The position numbers and the translations under genes were made by a program. Below, piece after piece: positions 5,652 to 6,398 of a stretch of 6,398 bases of DNA (the first letter of the stretch is position 1; the number at the start of each line of letters is the position of its first letter). Where the stretch lies: the NCBI GenBank assembly GCA_023389595.1, contig JAEWEF010000033.1, forward strand, positions 1 to 6,398, written 5' to 3'. Below the pieces are notes generated by a model. The model had not been told where the DNA came from. It saw nothing but the letters and a program-made list of their open reading frames with translations, and ran no database searches. This DNA comes from Fusobacteriota bacterium (GTDB taxonomy: Bacteria; Fusobacteriota; Fusobacteriia; Fusobacteriales; Fusobacteriaceae).

Positions 5652-5688
5652 GAAATGTTATAAGAACACAAAATTAAGAGGTGAATTT

Positions 5689-6398
5689 ATGGTAGATGCA
5701 TTTAAAATTATAGGAGGCAAAAGAATAAGTGGAACAATTAAAGTTGACGGTTCTAAAAACGCCACTCTACCTATTATGATAGCAACACTTGTTGAAAAAG
5801 GGACTTATGTACTTAATAACATTCCAAATTTAAGAGATATAAAGACTCTTGTAGACATACTCGAGAGCTTGGGACTGGAAGTTACAAAAATAGATAAAAA
5901 TTCATATAAAATAGTAAATAACGGAATTAAAAATATAGAGGCGAGCTACGAACTCGTAAAGAAAATGAGGGCTTCATTTCTCGTTATGGGCGGAATGCTT
6001 GCTATGGAAAAAGAATCAAAAGTTGCTCTGCCAGGTGGCTGTGCAATAGGATCAAGACCTGTCGATTTACATCTTAAAGGATTTGAAGCACTCGGAGCAA
6101 AAATAGAAATAAAACATGGTTACGTTCACGCAGTTGCAGAAAAATTAAAGGGTAATAATATTTATTTAGATTTTCCTAGCGTGGGTGCAACTGAAAATAT
6201 AATTATGGCTGCAGTGAAAGCTGAAGGAGTAACAGTGATTGAAAACGCTGCAATGGAACCAGAGATAGAAGACCTATGCAATTTTTTAAATAAAATGGGA
6301 GCAAAAATTGTTGGTGGAGGAAGTAGCAGAATAGAAATAACGGGAGTAGAAAAGTTATACCCGTGTGAGTATTCTATAATCCCAGATAGAATAGTTGC
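5689..6398 (+). CDS. murA: UDP-N-acetylglucosamine 1-carboxyvinyltransferase MurA, N-terminal part
   Basis: MurA transfers the enolpyruvyl group of phosphoenolpyruvate to UDP-GlcNAc, the first committed step of peptidoglycan synthesis, in the cytoplasm. The first 236 codons of a family of about 420 residues are present; the gene leaves the window on the right. Diagnostic pieces are DGSKNATLPI (20-29; Lys23 and Asn24 match the Lys22-Asn23 pair of the E. coli enzyme), MRAS (93-96), and PGGCAIGSRPVDLHL (115-129) with the catalytic loop cysteine at 118, the residue alkylated by fosfomycin. Having Cys rather than Asp there predicts a fosfomycin-sensitive active site. GATEN (in FPSVGATEN) and IENAAMEPEIEDLCNFL follow in the expected order. 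The ATG at 5689 has an AAGAGGTGAA site in front and its own promoter. Confidence 0.97.
   Translation, partial: MVDAFKIIGGKRISGTIKVDGSKNATLPIMIATLVEKGTYVLNNIPNLRDIKTLVDILESLGLEVTKIDKNSYKIVNNGIKNIEASYELVKKMRASFLVMGGMLAMEKESKVALPGGCAIGSRPVDLHLKGFEALGAKIEIKHGYVHAVAEKLKGNNIYLDFPSVGATENIIMAAVKAEGVTVIENAAMEPEIEDLCNFLNKMGAKIVGGGSSRIEITGVEKLYPCEYSIIPDRIV

Overview
The window is strongly A+T-rich, with A- and T-runs between genes and AT-ending codons in all reading frames. It encodes exported proteins with Gram-negative-style signal peptides: a lipobox lipoprotein on the left edge and a 227-residue protein with a predicted Ala-18 cleavage. Together with the MurA sequence and AAGAGGTGA-type ribosome binding sites, this suggests a Fusobacteriota member, perhaps Leptotrichiaceae or Fusobacterium. 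This assignment is an inference; an AT-rich Firmicute is not excluded.

Left block (minus strand, 1-865): two genes sit in one transcription unit. An exported protein of unknown function is followed, with 9 bases between them, by the start of a lipoprotein 5'-nucleotidase of the UshA/NadN type, cut by the window edge. A good promoter (TTGACT, 17 bp, TATGAT) lies upstream. The 417-bp divergent intergenic region (866-1282) also carries a good plus-strand promoter (TTGCAA, 17 bp, TACAAT).

Centre block (plus strand, 1283-5497): a tight five-gene operon with gaps of 16, 25, 23 and 17 nt, ended by a perfect 18-bp palindrome plus T-run. It is built around a P1B-type metal-transporting ATPase of the CtpC-like kind, with Ser-Cys-Gly at the membrane site instead of CPC. 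The first four proteins all begin with a domain resembling HMA_2, marked by an H-x-x-P-G-R-x-R-like motif and a later T-G-x-x-x-I-x-Y-D-like strand, and all lack the classical CxxC. They are a two-helix membrane protein (164 aa), a soluble single-domain protein (126 aa), the ATPase (733 aa) and a membrane protein that looks like the front part of an ATPase without catalytic domains (254 aa). The fifth is a 96-aa single-span protein with a long charged helix, resembling the PacL1/DUF1490 or DUF6110-type partners of such pumps. I infer a membrane metal-efflux (or metal-loading) platform; the metal cannot be read from the sequence.

Right block (5498-6398): two consecutive hairpin terminators, then an extended -10 promoter, then the first 236 codons of murA (peptidoglycan synthesis), cut by the window edge. 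murA appears to be transcribed independently of the metal operon.
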